64,000 bases of DNA, taken from the NCBI GenBank assembly GCA_963727635.1, contig CAVSHP010000021.1, positions 496,001 through 560,000 of the forward strand. The letters are read 5' to 3'. Below are positions 8,481-17,918 of the stretch, one piece after another. A model generated the notes under the pieces. The model did not search any database. It was not told where the DNA came from and was given only the letters and a program-made list of their open reading frames with translations. Every line of letters begins with the position of its first letter. Positions within the stretch are counted from its first letter, which is position 1. Both the position numbers and the translations under genes were made by a program. The DNA is from SZUA-36 sp963727635. Lineage in GTDB: Bacteria > Pseudomonadota > Gammaproteobacteria > Xanthomonadales > SZUA-36.

Positions 8481-9743
8481 ACGCAGGCTCCGTAGCCGAA
8501 TCATATTTTCATTTTTGCTTTTTGGCACGCTGCTCAGCGGTCTTTTTGCGATCAGCACGCTTTTTCTGCAAAGCACTCTCGAAGATGAACTCATCGGCTC
8601 GACCCTTAAACAGGAACTTGATGATTACCTTGTGCAATTGCGCAAGGACCCGACACTGGTGGAGCCGTTCCACACCCGAATCCAGGGGTTTATGACACGG
8701 CCAGGGGACCCCAACCACAGTGTCGTTGCACAGATCAGGGAGCTTGAACCGGGTGTCCACGAGGTAGAAACCCCCGAAGGTTATTTCAAGGCTGCGGTGC
8801 GCAAAGACGACGATCTGTGGGCATTTCTGATTTATGACATCTCGGAGAATCAGCGCCTGACACAACGGCTTATCTGGTCGCTGGTGGCGGCAGTACTCGT
8901 GTTTTCCCTGTTGTCTCTGGGGTTGGGGCTATGGTCGGCCAGCAGGGTCATGAGACCGGTTGTTGACCTCGCGGAGCGTCTGAGTCATTTGGCCGAAGAG
9001 ACACCGACTCCCGGCCTGGCGAGGTGGTTTCCGGATGATGAGGTCGGGCAGTTGGCCGCGGCACTGGATGCCTATGCAGAGCGGGTACACCATCTGGTTC
9101 AACGGGACCGGGAATTCAATGCCGATGTCAGCCACGAGTTAAGAACGCCATTGGCCGTTATTACCGGCGCCACGGAGCTATTGCTGGCGCAAAAGGATTT
9201 ACCTGAAAAAACCAGAACCCGGATTTTGCGTATCGCCCGGGCGGCGAGGCAATCATCGGATATCACCACGGCATTACTGCACCTGGTACGCGCCGAGCAA
9301 GGCATTAACAAGGATAGCGAAGCACACGACGTGCGGGTTATCGTTGAAAAATTGATTCATCTTCACGAGCCCCTGCTCGATAAAAAACCCTCGAACTGAA
9401 GATCATCGGAGAGGACAAGGTCAGCGTGATCGCCCCGGAGTCCGTTATTGCTGTCACTGTCGGCAATCTGATCAGCAACGCCATTCGCTACACGCCATCG
9501 GGCGAAGTGGTGTGCACGATTGGCAGTGGACGTATCCTGGTTGAGGATACGGGGCCAGGGATTCCGGAAAAAGAGTTGTCACTCGTCATGAACAGGCACT
9601 ATCGGGGTGAGGGTGTGTCGGGAAAGGGATCAGGCCTGGGCCTGGCGATTTCCAAACGGCTGTGCGAGTTGTACGGTTGGTCTATCAATTTCCAAAACAG
9701 GAAAACAGGTGGTCTGCGTGCTGAGTTACGGTTTTTTAGCTAG
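8470..9743 (+). CDS. Sensor histidine kinase (frameshifted)
   Basis: The membrane partner of the preceding regulator. Starting at ATG 8470 the protein has a first membrane helix (about 10-32), a periplasmic domain of about 100 residues, a second helix (about 135-157), a HAMP-like linker, and a dimerisation/phospho-acceptor helix with the H-box DVSHELRTPLA. The frame ends at 9399 just after LLDKKP. The ATP-binding domain (N-box NLISNAIRYTP, G1 DTGPGIP, G2 GSGLGLAI) continues in another frame to 9743. Adding one base in the run AAAAAACCC (9380-9392) rejoins them into about 424 residues. This is the only apparent deletion among the frameshifts in the window, and it lies in a homopolymer. Confidence 0.88.
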
Positions 9744-9773
9744 GGGTTGATCTGCAGTCAAGAGGACTAATCC

Positions 9774-10115
9774 ATGGCCATAATTTCATGTCCCAAATGT
9801 AAAAAATTAATATCCAGCCACACCCCGATATGCCCGTACTGCGGGTTTCAGCGTGGGGAAGCTTCCGAGGCGCAGTTGAAAGAGTTTCAGCGGCGGAAAT
9901 TAAGAGACCGCATCTATCACCTGAAAATGTCCAGTTACGCGGCACTGGCGTCGCTAATCGCCGCGTTTGGCTGGTTCCTGTTGGAGACTGAGAACTTACA
10001 GCACCTGTCATCCATCGGACCTTACGTATTATTTGCCGTCGGGAGTTTGTGCTACCTGGTCATACGGCTCTATCTTTACAAAGCCAAAGCGGCTTTGAGG
10101 AAACTTGGACCCTAA
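9774..10115 (+). CDS. Zinc-ribbon membrane protein
   Basis: A 113-residue protein with an N-terminal zinc ribbon (Cys6, Cys9, Cys20, Cys23 in CPKC and CPYC), a basic helical linker, and two hydrophobic helices (about 54-71 and 84-100). Such ribbon-plus-membrane proteins are common and functionally unassigned. It follows the sensor kinase by 30 bases on the same strand and may be in its transcript. A short direct repeat of 13 bases (CCTAAGAAAACCG, twice within 10112-10142) sits at its stop. Confidence 0.7.
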   Translation: MAIISCPKCKKLISSHTPICPYCGFQRGEASEAQLKEFQRRKLRDRIYHLKMSSYAALASLIAAFGWFLLETENLQHLSSIGPYVLFAVGSLCYLVIRLYLYKAKAALRKLGP

Positions 10116-10154
10116 GAAAACCGAATCCTAAGAAAACCGCCTTGTTTACCGGGT

Positions 10155-10676
10155 TTACTGGATCCGCTTAACCGACACTTTGGATTTATGGCCGACCATC
10201 GACAAATGCCATTTGCTCATAAATCCTCTCTTGATTATTACCTGCGGATTTTCGACGGCTGGAACAGAAAAGGAATCATTTTCGATCTGCTGCCAGATCA
10301 TACCGTTGGCCAGTTTAAAAAGCGTTCCCTTGGCATTCCATCCGTCAAATGTTCCGACGATGGTGCTATGAATCTCATCATCTTCCTTGCTGCCTTTGGG
10401 CTGGTTCGGAAAACCCCGCATGTCCTTTGTGCTTGCAGCGCTCTCACCCGCAAGACTACTACCTGATGGACGTGCTGTTGCGTTTTCGAGGGTGGCTACT
10501 GAATGACGTCGTAACCACTCATTGAGGGAATTGAGTTCCGTAGCGGTCAATTTTCCAAGACCGGCTTCCTGGAATTCCTTTCCGGACATGCGTTCCTCTA
10601 TCGTGGAAAAGCCTTCGGCGGCGAGCGTCGCAGAAGTTATTGATAAGGCGAGGACAAAAAACAACAGTTTTTTCAT
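10155..10676 (-). CDS. Exported protein of unknown function
   Basis: A 173-residue protein with a clear signal peptide (MKKLLFFV..., probable cleavage after LAA at about residue 20). The mature N-terminus contains a short helical EFQEAGLGKLTATELNSLN segment. The C-terminal half (from about residue 105) is beta-rich, with GTFDGWNAKGTLFKLANG and several Val/Ile strands, and resembles the SH3-like small exported proteins seen in gammaproteobacteria. I do not recognise a named family. It is convergent with the zinc-ribbon gene. Confidence 0.6.
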   Translation of the reverse strand: MKKLLFFVLALSITSATLAAEGFSTIEERMSGKEFQEAGLGKLTATELNSLNEWLRRHSVATLENATARPSGSSLAGESAASTKDMRGFPNQPKGSKEDDEIHSTIVGTFDGWNAKGTLFKLANGMIWQQIENDSFSVPAVENPQVIIKRGFMSKWHLSMVGHKSKVSVKRIQ

Positions 10677-10775
10677 TTTATAACCCCGGTATTTGGATGC
10701 ATTATCGACTACGAGCGCTAGTCTACAATGAATTTGTCAATTGAAAAAATCGCTTTGACTGAAGCATTAAAAAAA

Positions 10776-11945
10776 TCAGAGGTCTTGTTGATACCTGACA
10801 TACGGAATACGACCGTAAACGGCTTCGAAAGGATCGTGCAAGCCAGTGTCATTTTTGCCTTTGTCCCTGCCACCGGCGCCCATAACATTGCTGGTTCCAA
10901 CGCTGAGGTTGGCGTTCCAGGGTGCGCGCCAGGTGAAGTGGACATCGAAAGTTGTTGAGCTATCAAGCGCCTGGTTGTTCAGAAACTGAATCTGTTCGCG
11001 ATAATAGCCCTGTATTCCGCCACTGAAGTTGCCTTTACTCCAGTCAAGATTCATTTTTGCGCTGTCAAAAGGATTGGCAATTGTCCAGTTTTGCAGCCCC
11101 GAGGTGAGTGACGATGTCGCATCGTAGGATGCGTCCAGAACATGTGTCAGCTGGAGTCCGAGCCGTATGTCACCGGCACTGTCCATGGCAAAGCCGACCT
11201 GAAATTCAATATCCAGACCGGAGGTTTCACTTCTCATGTAGTCCAGCGGTTGTCCGGCGGTAAAGGGTTGAAGGAATGAGTTGCCGGCACCCGGTGCCAG
11301 TTGTCCCGCGCCAGAGTACAGGCCAAGCATTGGTGATGTGTAACTCGCGACGCCCTGCTGACCGACACCAGCTTCACGCCGGAACATGCTGACCGCTGAA
11401 TTGAAGTTACCTTTGCCATAGCGCAAGCCAAGGGCAACCTGGTCCTGCTTCAACACATTTGCCTGGTTGATAAAATAACAGTCGGAGGCGTGAAAGGAGC
11501 CCTGGTCAAGCACACCGTTTTGGCAATGGATGCTGCCGAGTGGCTGAAATGAGCTCTCGGTCCTTCCTGCTCCGAGACTCGATGTGATGTCAAGATTATC
11601 GTTGAGTTGCAGATTCATGCTGCTGTCAAGAAATACAGAACCCACGCCTGAAGACGGCCGGAGCTGACTGTTGTTGATCGCCAGTGTTAACGGTTCTGAC
11701 AGTTGCAGTTCAAGCTTGCGTGACTCAGAGCCACCCAGGTCAAATGCCAGGTTGGTAGCGGACTGTTCCTTTTGCATCGGCAACAAGACCAGCGGCTGGT
11801 TAGTTTTCGCAAGCTGGCCAAAACCGAACAGGGGTGTAGCAGGCTGGTTGTTGTTATCTGCATTGGCAAACAAAGGTGACAGGCACACAGAAACAGCCAT
11901 CAGGCTGCCAAAAATTCTGCTTGTGCGACTCCGTTGTTGTTTCAC
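10776..11945 (-). CDS. Exported, probably outer-membrane beta-rich protein of unknown function
   Basis: About 389 residues with an N-terminal signal peptide (basic KQQRSRTSR, hydrophobic core, cleavage probably after FANA). The remainder is rich in alternating hydrophobic and polar residues, Gly, Asn and Ser, and two Cys (in HCQN and DCYF), as in outer-membrane barrels or their relatives. I prefer the GTG at 11945, which has an AGGA six bases before it, over the further GTG at 11966. The coding strand is opposite to the thioredoxin-like gene, so 11946-12106 is a divergent promoter region. No named family is recognised. Confidence 0.55.
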   Translation of the reverse strand: MKQQRSRTSRIFGSLMAVSVCLSPLFANADNNNQPATPLFGFGQLAKTNQPLVLLPMQKEQSATNLAFDLGGSESRKLELQLSEPLTLAINNSQLRPSSGVGSVFLDSSMNLQLNDNLDITSSLGAGRTESSFQPLGSIHCQNGVLDQGSFHASDCYFINQANVLKQDQVALGLRYGKGNFNSAVSMFRREAGVGQQGVASYTSPMLGLYSGAGQLAPGAGNSFLQPFTAGQPLDYMRSETSGLDIEFQVGFAMDSAGDIRLGLQLTHVLDASYDATSSLTSGLQNWTIANPFDSAKMNLDWSKGNFSGGIQGYYREQIQFLNNQALDSSTTFDVHFTWRAPWNANLSVGTSNVMGAGGRDKGKNDTGLHDPFEAVYGRIPYVRYQQDL

Positions 11946-12106
11946 CTTTGTCCTCACCAATATCACACCATTGAACTGCCGGAATATAGAGCCCCGAACG
12001 GTGGATAAGTTCTATATTAATCATAGCAAATTTATCAACATTATGCTCAAGCGGATTAACCGGACGGGCTGATATACTAACCTTTTCGACGATATGGAGA
12101 AATCTT

Positions 12107-12661
12107 GTGGTCCGATTACAGACACCGGTATGTGAATTTGGCAAAAAGGCGGTTGATTTCTCGTTGCCGGGGGTGGATCAGCAACAATGGACCTTGCAAA
12201 AATGTCGCGGGAAACGTGGCTTGCTTATCGTTTTCATCAGCAATCACTGCCCTTACGTCAAGGCCATACGCAAAAAGCTCGTCCGCGATACCAGGGAATT
12301 GATGACGCTGGGTATCAACAGCGTCGCGATTATGCCCAACGACACGGTGAACTACCCGGAGGACTCCTTTGAAAACATGATCCGGATTTCTAAGGAGTTT
12401 GATTTCCCCTTTCCCTATTTGCTTGACGAAACACAGGAAGTTGCAAAAGCCTATGCTGCAGTTTGCACACCTGACTTCTTCGGCTATAACGCGGACCTTG
12501 AGCTTCAGTACCGAGGTCGCCTCGATGCAGCAGGACCGAATGATGACGAAAACAGCCTGGAGCGGGAATTGTTCAAGGCAATGAAACAGGTTGCCGAAAC
12601 CGGTAGCGGCCCGGAACGGCAAATTCCTTCGATGGGCTGTTCGATAAAATGGCGCGAATAA
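12107..12661 (+). CDS. Thioredoxin-fold (AhpC/TSA-Redoxin) protein
   Basis: A 184-residue protein of the peroxiredoxin/thioredoxin superfamily. The motif ISNHCPYVKAI (about 45-55) places Cys48 at the redox position of the fold, but with only one Cys rather than CxxC. DFFGYNADLELQYRGRLD is the typical following strand pair. Members of this AhpC/TSA subgroup are annotated only as thioredoxin family proteins; peroxidase activity is plausible but unproven. The start is GTG at 12107 with GGAGA seven bases upstream. Confidence 0.8.
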   Translation: MVRLQTPVCEFGKKAVDFSLPGVDQQQWTLQKCRGKRGLLIVFISNHCPYVKAIRKKLVRDTRELMTLGINSVAIMPNDTVNYPEDSFENMIRISKEFDFPFPYLLDETQEVAKAYAAVCTPDFFGYNADLELQYRGRLDAAGPNDDENSLERELFKAMKQVAETGSGPERQIPSMGCSIKWRE

Positions 12662-12739
12662 ACTGTCAGTTACCGCATGGCTGATTGAGATTTGACCGGA
12701 TGATGCTATAGTCGTCGCTGTTTTTATGGAGAGAAGCTG

Positions 12740-13174
12740 ATGGGTTCGGCGTTAATGGTAGGGGTTGACTGTAGCGAATGTGGGGACAGGGCGGTTAAAT
12801 ATGCGGCCGAACAGGCACGGAAATCAAACGCGCGCTTGTATGTAGCGCATGTCATTGAGTGGTCTCCATTTTCTTTTTCAACGGTGCAGGAAAATGCCGA
12901 GCGCCACAAGCGGCGCGAAGAGGAAATTCAGCGCGCCCATGACGAAATCATTGACCCTGTCGTTGCGGCGTTGAAATCGGAAGGTATTGATGCCGCAGGG
13001 CTCGTCCATCACGGACACGTTGCGGACACGCTCAATGAGCTCGCAAAATCCAATGGCGTCAACAATATCATTCTTGGCCGCCAGGGCGCGTCGAAGCTCA
13101 AAGCGCATGTGTTTGGTTCCGTGGGCAGTCGGCTGGTGCAAATTGCCGATTGTGCAGTTACGGTAGTGCCTTGA
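12740..13174 (+). CDS. Universal stress protein UspA family
   Basis: A 144-residue single-domain Usp. It begins with the beta-1 strand MVGVDCSE and contains the ATP-binding signature G-2x-G-9x-G-S (GRQGASKLKAHVFGS, about 118-132), so it is predicted to be the nucleotide-binding type. It ends with the canonical CAVTVVP strand. The ribosome site GAGAG precedes the ATG. The symporter gene follows 26 bases downstream, so the two are probably co-transcribed. Confidence 0.92.
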   Translation: MGSALMVGVDCSECGDRAVKYAAEQARKSNARLYVAHVIEWSPFSFSTVQENAERHKRREEEIQRAHDEIIDPVVAALKSEGIDAAGLVHHGHVADTLNELAKSNGVNNIILGRQGASKLKAHVFGSVGSRLVQIADCAVTVVP

Positions 13175-13200
13175 TCCAACCATCCAGACGGAGATCTTTA

Positions 13201-14730
13201 ATGTCAAAATCAAGAGTGGGAGTAACCACCCTGGCTGGTCTGTTGACCAGCTTTTCAGCATTCGCTGAAACCGGGATCGATGAAAGAATCAACATAGCGA
13301 TAAAACCCTATGCGGATGCCGTTTCCGGGTTTGTGTTTTCCTCATTTCCTGTTGCCGGCGTGCAGATACCCTTCGTGCTGGTGTGGTTGATTGTCGCTGC
13401 AACCTTTTTCACGTTTTACTTCAATTTTGTCAACATCCGTTGCTTTAAACACGGTTTTCAACTGGTACGGGGCGATTATTACGATCCTGAAGCTGCGGGT
13501 GAGGTAACCCATTTCCAGGCCCTGGCTACTGCATTGTCAGGGACCGTCGGCCTGGGGAATATTGCCGGTGTCGCGGTTGCCGTATCACTGGGCGGGCCCG
13601 GCGCGACATTCTGGATGATACTGGCGGGCTTCCTCGGCATGTCATCCAAGTTCACCGAATGCACGCTGGGTGTGAAATACCGCGACGAGTTACCTGACGG
13701 CACGGTTTCCGGCGGTCCGATGTACTACCTGACCAAGGGCCTGGCTGAGAAAGGTGTTGGTTTTGCGAGGCTTGGCAAGGTACTGGCAGTCATGTTCGCC
13801 ATTTTTTGCGTTGGCGGCTCATTCGGTGGTGGCAATATGTTCCAGGCCAACCAAAGTTTTGCCCAGTTGGTCAATGTCACCGGTGGGGACGCGAGTTGGC
13901 TGGCTGACAAAGGCTGGTTATTCGGCCTGGTGGTAGCGCTACTGGTCGGCCTGGTCATCGTGGGCGGGATCAGGGGTATCGCCCGGGTGACATCAAAAAT
14001 CGTGCCTTTCATGGCGGTCATCTACGTCACTGCGGGTCTGGTCATCATTTTTATGAATTTCAAAATGATTCCCAACGCGCTCCTGCAGATATTTGACGGC
14101 GCGTTTACGGCGCATGGAATTTCAGGTGGTGTCATCGGTGTGCTCTTCCAGGGCTTCAAGCGAGCGGCGTTTTCCAACGAAGCAGGTGTCGGCTCTGCCG
14201 CAATCGCGCACTCGGCGGTGCAAACAAACCGTCCGGTGACAGAGGGATTTGTGGCCTTGTACGAGCCATTTGTCGATACCGTCGTTGTGTGTACCATCAC
14301 CGCGCTTGTCATCATCATTACCGGGACCTGGGACCCATCGGTTGACCCGAGTGCAGGCGTTCAGCTTACCTCCACTGCTTTTGAATCGGCGTTCTCCTGG
14401 TTCCCGTGGGTGCTGACCCTGGCGGTGATACTTTTCGCGTTCTCCACCATGATCTCCTGGTCGTACTATGGTTTGAAGGCATTCACATTCCTGTTCGGCG
14501 AAAACAAATATACCGACGCAACGTACAAAATTTTGTTCCTGTTTTTCGTTATCCTGGGTTCATCCATGCAACTCGGAGCGGTCATCGATTTCTCAGACGC
14601 GATGATTTTCGCCATGGCTTTCCCGAATTTATTGGGTTGCTATTTCCTTTTACCGGTGGTGAAGAAGGAACTGAACGAGTATTGGGATGACTACAAGTCC
14701 GGTAGGCTGGTTAGAGCGAAGTCATCCTGA
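13201..14730 (+). CDS. Alanine/glycine:cation symporter (AgcS family)
   Basis: A 509-residue polytopic inner-membrane transporter that imports alanine or glycine with sodium (or protons). The AgcS signature GTVGLGNIAGVAVA and the following GGPGATFWM lie at about 118-140. At least ten hydrophobic helices follow, and FSNEAGVGSAAIAH is the second conserved motif. An N-terminal hydrophobic segment ending in AFAE looks like a cleavable signal peptide, which makes the protein somewhat longer than average. I chose the ATG at 13201 rather than the upstream in-frame start within the uspA tail. No glycine riboswitch is possible in the 26-base gap. Confidence 0.93.
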   Translation: MSKSRVGVTTLAGLLTSFSAFAETGIDERINIAIKPYADAVSGFVFSSFPVAGVQIPFVLVWLIVAATFFTFYFNFVNIRCFKHGFQLVRGDYYDPEAAGEVTHFQALATALSGTVGLGNIAGVAVAVSLGGPGATFWMILAGFLGMSSKFTECTLGVKYRDELPDGTVSGGPMYYLTKGLAEKGVGFARLGKVLAVMFAIFCVGGSFGGGNMFQANQSFAQLVNVTGGDASWLADKGWLFGLVVALLVGLVIVGGIRGIARVTSKIVPFMAVIYVTAGLVIIFMNFKMIPNALLQIFDGAFTAHGISGGVIGVLFQGFKRAAFSNEAGVGSAAIAHSAVQTNRPVTEGFVALYEPFVDTVVVCTITALVIIITGTWDPSVDPSAGVQLTSTAFESAFSWFPWVLTLAVILFAFSTMISWSYYGLKAFTFLFGENKYTDATYKILFLFFVILGSSMQLGAVIDFSDAMIFAMAFPNLLGCYFLLPVVKKELNEYWDDYKSGRLVRAKSS

Positions 14731-14756
14731 CCTTGGTCAATAAACCCTTAAAAAAA

Positions 14757-14776
14757 GCCTGCATTCGCTTGCAGGC
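14757..14776 (-). terminator. Hairpin with its U-tract on the minus strand
   Basis: Perfect 7-bp arms GCCTGCA and TGCAGGC with a six-base loop. The A-run (14749-14756) lies on the plus-strand 5' side, so the structure reads as a terminator only for minus-strand transcription. Both neighbouring genes are on the plus strand, and nothing after the plus-strand stem resembles a T-tract. Confidence 0.55.
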
Positions 14777-14878
14777 ACGGGGTCTAATCAGCGAGAATTA
14801 AACACTGATTTCATTAATGCCCGCGGGGGTTTGAATACTCTTTCCGGCTGTCACGCAACCCAGGTTCAGGAAGTCCCG

Positions 14879-16882
14879 ATGCCCTCTCGACGTGAACTCG
14901 CAAATGCCATCCGTGCCCTTTCAATGGATGCAGTACAACAGGCCAATTCAGGCCATCCCGGCGCGCCCATGGGTATGGCCGATATCGCGGAAGTGCTGTG
15001 GAATGATTTTATGAAGCACAACCCGGCCAACCCCGATTGGTGGGACCGTGACCGATTCGTGCTTTCCAATGGCCACGCCTCCATGCTTTTGTATTCGGTC
15101 CTGCATTTAACCGGTTACGACCTGCCGATGTCCGAAATACGCAATTTCCGGCAGTTGCATTCAAAGACCCCCGGACACCCCGAGCACGGTGAGACGCCGG
15201 GTGTTGAAACCACGACGGGTCCGCTGGGCCAGGGTGTTGCCAACGCAGTCGGCATGGCCCTGGCGGAAAAAGTGCTGGCCAGGCGGTTTAACCGGGAAGG
15301 TCACAGCGTCGTGGATCACCATACCTGGGTATTCCTCGGCGATGGTTGCCTGATGGAAGGCATTTCCCATGAAGTGTGTTCTCTGGCAGGGACCCTGGGG
15401 CTTGGCAAACTCATCGCGTTTTGGGACAACAACGGAATTTCAATTGACGGCGAGGTCCAGGGCTGGTTCACAGATGACACGGCCACGCGTTTTGAAGCAT
15501 ATGGCTGGCAGGTGATACGCGATGTCAATGGTCATGATCCGGTCGAGATCAAACTGGCGGTGGAAACCGCCCGTGCGGAAGCCGCACGTCCTACCCTGAT
15601 TTGCTGTAAAACCATGATTGGCTTTGGTTCGCCCAATAAACAGGGCACATCCGCCACCCATGGTTCTCCGCTGGGTGCAGAGGAAGTCGCCGCGACCCGC
15701 AAAGCGCTTGGATGGAATTACCCGCCCTTTGAGATACCCGATAATATCTATGCCGGCTGGGACGCAAAACCCCGCGGCGCTGAAGCCGAAGGCGCCTGGG
15801 ATCGGCTGTTTACCTCCTACCATGAAAAATATCCTGAGCTGGCAGCCGAATTCAGTCGCAGAATGGATGGCGATCTGCCCGATAACTGGCAGGCGAACAC
15901 GGATCAGTTCATTTCTCACCTTCAGGAAGCCGGGGCAACGGTTGCTACGCGCAAAGCTTCACAAATGGCGCTGGATGCATTCGGTCCCATGTTGCCCGAG
16001 TTGATCGGCGGATCCGCCGACCTGGCGCCGTCAAACAATACGATCTGGAAGCAGAGCGTGGATGTCCGCGATAACACCGCCGATGGCAACTATATTCATT
16101 TCGGTGTGCGCGAATTCGGTATGACCGCCATTTGCAGCGGTCTGGGTCTTCACGGTGGTTTTATCCCCTACAGTGCGACATTCCTGGTGTTCTCGGATTA
16201 TGCTCGAAACGCGGTGCGTATGTCCGCGCTGATCCCGGCACATAGCATCCATGTCTATACACACGATTCGATAGGTCTTGGCGAAGATGGTCCAACCCAT
16301 CAACCGGTCGAACAAATTGCCAGTTTGCGGCTCATACCCAATCTCAGCGTATGGAGACCCTGTGACACGGTTGAATCAGCGGTTGCGTGGAGATGTGCGA
16401 TCGAAGAAAGCGCCGGTCCCAGCGTATTGATTTTCACCCGCCAGAACCTGCCCCACCAGCAGCGCGATGACGCTCAGGTCGCGGCTATCGGACGCGGTGG
16501 TTATGTCCTTCGCGAAGCACCAGGCGCCTGCGATGCCATCATTATCGCAACCGGCTCCGAGGTGGGTCTGGCGATGACTGCAGCCAGGGAACTGGGCGAG
16601 CAGAACATCAATGTGCGCGTCGTGTCCATGCCCAATCCCGGCCGATTCATGGCACAGGAACGGGATTACCGCGAATCCGTCCTGCCTTCGGACTGCAAGG
16701 CGAGGGTGGCGGTTGAAGCCGGTGTTGGACATTGTTGGTATCCATTTGTAGGTGATGCCGGCCGGATTATCAGCATGGACCGTTTTGGCGCATCTGCACC
16801 CGCTTCCCAACTATTTGAATTGTATGGATTTACAGTCAATAACGTCAGCAAGACAGTACAAGAGTTACTGCAAACTGAATAA
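14879..16882 (+). CDS. tkt: Transketolase
   Basis: Thiamine-diphosphate enzyme of the pentose phosphate and Calvin pathways that moves two-carbon units between sugar phosphates. The 667-residue protein shows GHPGAPMGMADIAEVLW (about 26-42), the ThDP/Mg motif GDGCLMEG with the downstream WDNN, the catalytic His in GLGEDGPTHQPVEQ, and the C-terminal domain. I start at ATG 14879 with CAGGAAG just upstream; a TTG 48 bases earlier is in frame but unlikely. It heads tkt-gap-pgk, with a 23-base gap to gap. Confidence 0.97.
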   Translation: MPSRRELANAIRALSMDAVQQANSGHPGAPMGMADIAEVLWNDFMKHNPANPDWWDRDRFVLSNGHASMLLYSVLHLTGYDLPMSEIRNFRQLHSKTPGHPEHGETPGVETTTGPLGQGVANAVGMALAEKVLARRFNREGHSVVDHHTWVFLGDGCLMEGISHEVCSLAGTLGLGKLIAFWDNNGISIDGEVQGWFTDDTATRFEAYGWQVIRDVNGHDPVEIKLAVETARAEAARPTLICCKTMIGFGSPNKQGTSATHGSPLGAEEVAATRKALGWNYPPFEIPDNIYAGWDAKPRGAEAEGAWDRLFTSYHEKYPELAAEFSRRMDGDLPDNWQANTDQFISHLQEAGATVATRKASQMALDAFGPMLPELIGGSADLAPSNNTIWKQSVDVRDNTADGNYIHFGVREFGMTAICSGLGLHGGFIPYSATFLVFSDYARNAVRMSALIPAHSIHVYTHDSIGLGEDGPTHQPVEQIASLRLIPNLSVWRPCDTVESAVAWRCAIEESAGPSVLIFTRQNLPHQQRDDAQVAAIGRGGYVLREAPGACDAIIIATGSEVGLAMTAARELGEQNINVRVVSMPNPGRFMAQERDYRESVLPSDCKARVAVEAGVGHCWYPFVGDAGRIISMDRFGASAPASQLFELYGFTVNNVSKTVQELLQTE

Positions 16883-16905
16883 ATATTTATCAGGAGTAAT
16901 CAGAA

Positions 16906-17913
16906 ATGACAGTTAAAGTTGCAATCAATGGCTATGGTCGTATCGGCCGCAATATCATGCGCGCCCTGTATGAGTCCGGCCGCACCAACGAGATCAGCAT
17001 CGTGGCCATCAACGATTTGGGTGATGCCAAAAGCAATGCCCACCTGACCCAGTACGACACCGCACATGGCAAGTTTCCAGGCACCGTAAGCGTGGATGGC
17101 GGAGACCTGATCGTCAATGGTGACAGGGTTAAAGTTTTCGCCGAAAGGGACCCGTCCAAACTGCCCTGGGCTGAACTGGGTGTTGACGTGGTCATGGAGT
17201 GCACGGGTTTATTCCGCAGCAGCAAGACCGCGGGCGCACATATTACTGCCGGCGCGAAAAAGGTCATCATTTCCGCACCTGGCGACGGTGTCGACAACAC
17301 CATTGTTTACGGTGTGAACCACGACTCACTGCGATCCTCCGACGTGATTATTTCCAATGCGTCCTGCACCACCAATTGCCTGGCGCCGCTGGCCAAGGTG
17401 CTGCACGAAAGTGTCGGTATCGAACATGGTCTGATGACCACCATTCACGCCTATACCAACGATCAGGTACTGACGGATGTCTATCACAGCGATCTGCGTC
17501 GTGCGCGTTCAGCGACGATGAGCCAGATTCCGACCAAGACCGGTGCCGCCGCGGCCGTTGGAATGGTTCTGCCCGAACTTAACGGTAAGCTGGATGGGTT
17601 TTCCATGCGCGTACCGACCATCAACGTGTCGGTGGTCGACCTGTGTTTCACCGCCAGCCGGCCGACGACAGTCGCAGAGGTGAATGCGGCCATCAGGTCA
17701 GCCTGCGAAGGCAGCATGAAAGGCATCATGGCCTACAATGAGGCGCCGTTGGTTTCCGTTGATTTTAACCACAATCCGCATTCTTCAATTTTCGATGCAA
17801 CCCTGACAAAGGTCATGCAAGGCACCCTGGTCAAGGTTCTGAGCTGGTACGACAACGAATGGGGTTTCAGTAACCGTATGCTGGACACAACATTGGTCCT
17901 GGTAAACGCCTGA
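16906..17913 (+). CDS. gap: Glyceraldehyde-3-phosphate dehydrogenase, type I
   Basis: Catalyses oxidative phosphorylation of glyceraldehyde-3-phosphate. The 335-residue protein begins with the NAD-binding INGYGRIGRN (7-16), has the active-site Cys in SNASCTTNCLAPL (about 151-163), the catalytic His in TTIHAYTNDQ and the conserved C-terminal SWYDNEWGFSNR. The Arg/Ser pattern after the first strand and the Asp in INDLGD favour NAD use. The gap to pgk is five bases, so the genes are co-transcribed. Confidence 0.97.
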   Translation: MTVKVAINGYGRIGRNIMRALYESGRTNEISIVAINDLGDAKSNAHLTQYDTAHGKFPGTVSVDGGDLIVNGDRVKVFAERDPSKLPWAELGVDVVMECTGLFRSSKTAGAHITAGAKKVIISAPGDGVDNTIVYGVNHDSLRSSDVIISNASCTTNCLAPLAKVLHESVGIEHGLMTTIHAYTNDQVLTDVYHSDLRRARSATMSQIPTKTGAAAAVGMVLPELNGKLDGFSMRVPTINVSVVDLCFTASRPTTVAEVNAAIRSACEGSMKGIMAYNEAPLVSVDFNHNPHSSIFDATLTKVMQGTLVKVLSWYDNEWGFSNRMLDTTLVLVNA

Positions 17914-17918
17914 CGGAG

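Noticed and set aside
9385..9425. Separate small kinase gene starting at 9426
   Set aside because: The ATP-binding half follows the DHp half directly and needs only one base to join, so it is one kinase broken by an indel.
10112..10142. Direct repeat of 13 bases at the end of the zinc-ribbon gene as an insertion footprint
   Set aside because: Only two short copies, in a stop codon region, with no inserted element between them; likely simple duplication.
13175..13200. Glycine riboswitch before the AgcS symporter
   Set aside because: Only 26 bases separate the symporter from uspA, too short for an aptamer.
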